From NCBI RefSeq assembly GCF_001544275.1, contig NZ_BCQE01000014.1, positions 1 through 64,000 of the forward strand: a DNA stretch of 64,000 bases. The letters run 5' to 3'. The stretch is from Enterococcus gallinarum NBRC 100675. Its GTDB lineage: Bacteria > Bacillota > Bacilli > Lactobacillales > Enterococcaceae. This document shows positions 60,306 to 64,000 of this stretch, in pieces. Below the pieces are notes generated by a model. It was not told where the DNA came from. It saw only the letters and a program-made list of their open reading frames with translations, and ran no database searches. Made by a program: the position numbers and the translations under genes. Position 1 is the first letter of the stretch; every line of letters begins with the position of its first letter.

Positions 60306-61838
60306 ATGGTCATGAACAAAGTAGGCAAAGATATTCCACAAGTATATGCGGATCAATACGGTGTGTTCGAAGGAGAATTGGTGCATATCGATACGTATCA
60401 AGAAGCGAGTCGTACCGTTACTCCCGTTCGCCCAAGAGATACCAAACTTCTTGGTAGTATTCGTGAAGCCATCGAAAAGACAGGGCTGAAAGATGGCATG
60501 ACGATTTCCTTCCACCATCATTTTCGTGAAGGGGATTATGTCATGAATATGGTCTTGGAAGAAATCGCTAATATGGGTATCAAAAATATTTCGATTGCCC
60601 CGAGCTCCATCGCAAACGTCCATGCACCATTGATTGACCATATCAAAAATGGCGTTGTCACCAATATTACTTCCAGCGGATTGAGAGACAATGTAGGGGC
60701 GGCGATTTCAGCAGGAATCATGGAAAATCCTGTTGTGATCCGTTCACATGGCGGTCGTGCTCGGGCCATTGCCGCTGGTGATGTGCATATCGACGTGGCT
60801 TTTTTAGGCGCACCAAGTGCAGATGCTTATGGTAATGCCAATGGGACAGTAGGAAAAGCCACCTGTGGGTCATTAGGGTACGCAATGATCGATGCAAAAT
60901 ATGCAGATAAAGTCGTGATCATCACAGATACGCTGGTACCATTTCCGAATACACCAATCAGTATTCCGCAAACCGATGTGGATTATGTGGTTGAAGTGGA
61001 AGCAATCGGTGACCCACAAGGGATTGCCAAAGGGGCAACTCGCTTTACCAAAAATCCGAAAGAACTATTGATCGCAGAATACGCAGCAAAAGTGATCACA
61101 AATTCTCCTTACTATAAAGAGGGTTTCTCCTTTCAAACAGGTACCGGTGGTGCTGCATTAGCTGTTTCCCGCTTTTTGCGCGAAGCGATGCTGAAAGACG
61201 GAATAAAAGCGAGCTTTGCATTAGGCGGGATTACCAATGCAATGGTGGAACTATTGGAGGAAGGATTGGTTGAAAAAATTATTGATGTACAAGATTTCGA
61301 TCATTCTTCAGCCCTTTCATTAGGAAGCAATGCCGGACACTATGAAATCGATGCCGAGATGTATGCTTCGCCGTTAAGTAAAGGCTCGGTGATCAACCAA
61401 TTAGACACCGCCATTTTGTCTGCATTGGAAATCGATACAGACTACAATGTGAACGTAATGACAGGATCTGATGGTGTGATTCGCGGCGCATCAGGCGGGC
61501 ACTCTGATACGAGTATGGCATGCAAAATGAGTCTCGTTATTTCCCCATTAGTGCGAGGCAGAATTCCAACGATCGTTGACAAAGTAAATACGGTGGTCAC
61601 TCCAGGAACAAGTATCGATGTGATCGTGACAGAAGTAGGGATTGCCATCAATCCAGCACGTCAAGATTTGATTGAACAGTTTAAAACATTAGATGTGCCT
61701 CAGTATACGATCGAAGAGTTAAAAGAGAAAGCTTACCAGATTGTTGGAACGCCTGAAGCCATTCACTATGGCGATAAAGTAGTGGCATTGATTGAATACC
61801 GCGATGGCACCCTCATTGATGTTGTGAGAAATGTGTAG
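60306..61838 (+). CDS. citF: Citrate lyase alpha subunit (acetyl-ACP:citrate transferase)
   Basis: The 510-aa protein matches CitF over its length: GKDIPQVYADQYGVFEGEL at the start, ISFHHHFREGDYVMNMVLEE near residue 65, SHGGRARAIAAGDVHID near 145, and GASGGHSDTSMACKMSL near 395. It exchanges acetate on the carrier for citrate, the first half-reaction of citrate lyase. The preceding gene ends with a GGAGGAG that serves as ribosome-binding site. Its last 8 bases overlap citX. Confidence 0.96.
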   Translation: MVMNKVGKDIPQVYADQYGVFEGELVHIDTYQEASRTVTPVRPRDTKLLGSIREAIEKTGLKDGMTISFHHHFREGDYVMNMVLEEIANMGIKNISIAPSSIANVHAPLIDHIKNGVVTNITSSGLRDNVGAAISAGIMENPVVIRSHGGRARAIAAGDVHIDVAFLGAPSADAYGNANGTVGKATCGSLGYAMIDAKYADKVVIITDTLVPFPNTPISIPQTDVDYVVEVEAIGDPQGIAKGATRFTKNPKELLIAEYAAKVITNSPYYKEGFSFQTGTGGAALAVSRFLREAMLKDGIKASFALGGITNAMVELLEEGLVEKIIDVQDFDHSSALSLGSNAGHYEIDAEMYASPLSKGSVINQLDTAILSALEIDTDYNVNVMTGSDGVIRGASGGHSDTSMACKMSLVISPLVRGRIPTIVDKVNTVVTPGTSIDVIVTEVGIAINPARQDLIEQFKTLDVPQYTIEELKEKAYQIVGTPEAIHYGDKVVALIEYRDGTLIDVVRNV

Positions 61839-62382
61839 CTTGTTATTTGAGGGACCGGAAGTTTCATTAGCAGAAGTATTGGCGGCGAGAGAACAGCGTG
61901 CAAAACGGCAAAAAGAGTTACTGGAGTCGGCGCCCCAATACACACTGCTGTCGGCCACCATGAATATTCCCGGACCTGTCAAAACATCAGCTGGATTAGA
62001 AGTCGTTTTTAAAAGTTTGATGGATGAAGTCGAATTAGCTGTGGCCGATGTTTTTTCTTTCCTTCATCTTTATCGAAATGAAAAAACTGGTTATGAATAT
62101 TTTCTTTTACTTCCTTTAAAAAAAGAAGAATTAAAGAAAAGGATGGTGAAACTTGAAGAAAGCCATCCTTATGGGCGATTAGCCGATCTTGATGTGCTCT
62201 GGCTAGAAGCGGGTGAAGTGCAGTCGATCAGTCGCGAAGCGTTAGACTACCCCAAACGCCGCTGTTTTGTTTGTGACAAGGAAGCAAAACTATGTGGACG
62301 ATCAAGAAGGCATTCTGTCGAAACAATACAGCAAAAAATAAATGAACTCGTTTCAAAAGGAAGGATGCAAGCAGATGACTAA
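61831..62382 (+). CDS. citX: Apo-citrate lyase phosphoribosyl-dephospho-CoA transferase
   Basis: The 183-aa protein has the CitX signature GPEVSLAEVLAAREQRAKRQ near residues 7-26, TLLSATMNIPGPVKTS near 40 and a C-terminal RRCFVCDKEAKLCGRSRRHS block with cysteines. CitX attaches the cofactor precursor made by CitG to Ser14 of CitD. The start ATG overlaps citF and its end overlaps oadA by 8 bases, so translation is coupled along the operon. Confidence 0.94.
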   Translation: MCSLLFEGPEVSLAEVLAAREQRAKRQKELLESAPQYTLLSATMNIPGPVKTSAGLEVVFKSLMDEVELAVADVFSFLHLYRNEKTGYEYFLLLPLKKEELKKRMVKLEESHPYGRLADLDVLWLEAGEVQSISREALDYPKRRCFVCDKEAKLCGRSRRHSVETIQQKINELVSKGRMQADD

Positions 62383-63769
62383 GAAAATTCAATTCATGGA
62401 AACAGTCTTACGTGACGGCCAACAAAGCTTGATTGCTACCAGAATGCCGACGTCAGATATGTTGCCCATCATCAAAACATTGGATGAAGTAGGCTACCAT
62501 TCATTAGAAATGTGGGGCGGAGCAACCTTTGATTCATGTATTCGTTTCTTAAATGAAGATCCTTGGGAACGTCTACGGCAGATTCGCCGCGAAGTGAAGA
62601 ACACCAAATTGCAGATGCTTCTTCGGGGGCAAAACTTACTGGGATACAAAAATTATGCGGATGATGTGGTGCGAAAATTTGTTGAGACGTCGATCAAAAA
62701 CGGCATCGATATTATTCGTGTATTTGATGCGTTGAACGATACCCGAAATTTGGCGACTTCTATCACAACAGCTAAAGAAGCTGGCGGTCATTGTCAAACA
62801 GCGATCTCTTATACAACCAGCGAAGTGCATACCGTTGCATATTTTGTGCACTTAGCAAAAGAAATGGCGGATCTTGGAGCTGATTCGATTTGTATCAAAG
62901 ATATGGCTGGTGTGCTGACCCCTCAGATCGGATTTGAATTGGTCAGTCGAATCAAAGATGCTGTGGATCTGCCATTAGAGGTCCACACCCACGCCACCAG
63001 TGGTATTTCAGAAATGACTTATTTGAAAGTTGCAGAAGCTGGAGCAGATATAATTGATACAGCAATTTCTTCATTTGCAGGGGGAACGAGTCAGCCAGCA
63101 ACAGAATCTGTGGCGATTGCCTTGGAAGAACTAGGATTTGAGACAAACCTGGACAAAAAGAAATTGGCTGAAGTTGCTGATTATTTCAATCCAATCCGTG
63201 ATCGGTTCCGAGAGGAAGGGATCTTGAATCCGAAAGTCAAAGATACAGAACCAAAAACATTGATTTATCAAGTGCCTGGTGGGATGTTATCCAACTTATT
63301 GAGCCAGTTGACAGAACAAGGTCTGCAGGACAAGTACGAAGAAGTATTGGCCGAAGTGCCAAAAGTGCGTGCCGATCTTGGATTTCCTCCTTTAGTTACC
63401 CCTTTGTCTCAAATGGTTGGCACACAGGCGTTGATGAATGTGATTTCTGGTGAACGCTACAAATTAGTCCCAACGGAGATCAAGGATTACGTTCGTGGTC
63501 TTTACGGTCGTCCTCCGGCACCGATCAAAACAGAGATCCAAGAAAAAATCATTGGAACAGAAGCGATGATCACCGAACGTCCAGCAGATTTGATTCCGCC
63601 GCAGCTCCCTGCATTCGAGCAAGAAATCAATGAATATGCCAAAACGGAAGAAGATGTGCTGATGTATGCACTTTTCCCAGCTCAAGCAAAAGATTTCTTG
63701 GGAAGACGAGAAGATCCGTTTTATGATGTGGCAATCCAGACAGTCGACGTAACTATCGCGATCCCATAA
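62375..63769 (+). CDS. oadA: Oxaloacetate decarboxylase alpha subunit (carboxyltransferase), without biotin domain
   Basis: The start is ATG 62375 after AAGGAAGG inside citX; the frame's earlier ATG lacks a site. The 464-aa protein has the carboxyltransferase barrel: FMETVLRDGQQSLIATRM, then MWGGATFDSCIRFLNEDPW, the biotin-transfer Lys in DSICIKDMAGVLTP and metal His pair in LEVHTHATSGISEM. The conserved LYGRPPAPI helical part follows, but the protein ends before any biotinyl domain. That domain is supplied by OadD. It moves the carboxyl group of oxaloacetate to biotin, giving pyruvate. A strong terminator follows. Confidence 0.95.
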   Translation: MTKKIQFMETVLRDGQQSLIATRMPTSDMLPIIKTLDEVGYHSLEMWGGATFDSCIRFLNEDPWERLRQIRREVKNTKLQMLLRGQNLLGYKNYADDVVRKFVETSIKNGIDIIRVFDALNDTRNLATSITTAKEAGGHCQTAISYTTSEVHTVAYFVHLAKEMADLGADSICIKDMAGVLTPQIGFELVSRIKDAVDLPLEVHTHATSGISEMTYLKVAEAGADIIDTAISSFAGGTSQPATESVAIALEELGFETNLDKKKLAEVADYFNPIRDRFREEGILNPKVKDTEPKTLIYQVPGGMLSNLLSQLTEQGLQDKYEEVLAEVPKVRADLGFPPLVTPLSQMVGTQALMNVISGERYKLVPTEIKDYVRGLYGRPPAPIKTEIQEKIIGTEAMITERPADLIPPQLPAFEQEINEYAKTEEDVLMYALFPAQAKDFLGRREDPFYDVAIQTVDVTIAIP

Positions 63770-63773
63770 AAAG

Positions 63774-63841
63774 AAAATGACTGAAACGTTTCTGAACGAG
63801 AAAACACTTTGTTTCAACTCAGACGTTTCAGTCATTTTTTT
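63774..63841 (+). terminator. Terminator of the oad-cit operon segment
   Basis: AAAATGACTGAAACGT and ACGTTTCAGTCATTTT form a perfect 16-bp stem that extends through TCTGA/TCAGA with one bulge, then a T-run. In E. faecalis further cit genes follow oadA; here the unit appears to end. Confidence 0.88.
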
Positions 63842-63870
63842 ATGGCTAATAGAAGTAAAAAGGGGAAAAA

Positions 63871-63939
63871 ATGACCATTCAACAATTGATCGCAGCAGTG
63901 TATTTTTATTTTTGGCAAGCGAGAAATAAAAACAAATAG
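63871..63939 (+). CDS. Possible 22-aa small ORF at the window end
   Basis: ATG follows AAAAGGGG at good spacing and encodes MTIQQLIAAVYFYFWQARNK plus two residues, hydrophobic in the middle with a basic end. It could be a leader or small membrane peptide for a gene beyond the window. Too short to be sure. Confidence 0.35.
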   Translation: MTIQQLIAAVYFYFWQARNKNK

Positions 63940-64000
63940 AAAAAAGGATTTGCTAGAGAATATTTTTTAACAAAACAAAAAGAGTGGTCAACAATCAATG

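Noticed and set aside
1-64000. tRNA or rRNA genes, insertion sequences, prophage genes, CRISPR arrays
   Set aside because: None could be recognised anywhere in the window on reading both strands.

Overview
The window reads as chromosomal DNA of a low-GC Gram-positive coccus, almost certainly an Enterococcus. Pointers are the NapA-type Na+/H+ antiporter that begins as in E. hirae, the citrate locus in the enterococcal gene order (oadHDB-citCDEFX-oadA with a divergent citH-citO-citG block), strong GGAGG ribosome-binding sites, and CodY-, Zur-, LexA- and CcpA-like DNA motifs. There are no rRNA or tRNA genes, complete IS elements, phage genes or CRISPR arrays.

Layout. 0-2.8 kb: end of a DeoR-family regulator, an M24-fold protein with degraded metal ligands and a Cof-type HAD phosphatase. 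2.9-7.6 kb: a zinc-ribbon membrane protein, an orphan oligopeptide-binding lipoprotein under CodY-like boxes, a small lipoprotein and a cold-shock protein with a structured leader. 7.7-12.5 kb: a heterodimeric ABC exporter divergent from a MerR regulator, with a classic 19-bp-spacer promoter, then a candidate small RNA. 12.5-19.2 kb: a metallophosphoesterase that seems to start at ATT, a coiled-coil/CHAP secreted hydrolase, a nucleobase deaminase and HelD. 19.4-25.1 kb: NamA, a PadR unit, a tocopherol-cyclase-family protein and an S9 peptidase. 25.2-26.3 kb: a Zur-box operon with zinc-free L33 and L32 plus two uncharacterised proteins. 26.4-29 kb: small proteins, a frameshifted small gene and napA. 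29-40 kb: a PucR-controlled ureide/oxamate cluster. 40-48.2 kb: a BNR-repeat protein, a second SSB, a leader-peptide/attenuator ahead of a second heterodimeric ABC exporter, an SDR-fold protein and a SRAP protein. 48.2-52.6 kb: a LexA-box Y-family polymerase, then a divergent two-component system. 52.6-64 kb: the complete citrate lyase/oxaloacetate decarboxylase locus.

How the genes work together. In the 30-40 kb cluster a dehydrogenase of the AllD family would make oxalurate from ureidoglycolate. A fused AllF-AllG protein with AllH would phosphorolyse it to oxamate and carbamoyl phosphate, and a carbamate kinase would recover ATP. Two transporters and a PucR regulator complete the unit, but the upstream allantoin enzymes are absent. 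In the citrate locus, CitH imports citrate, CitDEF (matured by CitC, CitG and CitX) splits it to acetate and oxaloacetate, and OadABD with OadH decarboxylates oxaloacetate. A 41-aa single-span protein between oadB and citC is a good candidate for a reduced OadG. The points most worth a second look are the oxamate cluster, the Zur operon's unknown members, the ABC-exporter attenuator and the ATT start.
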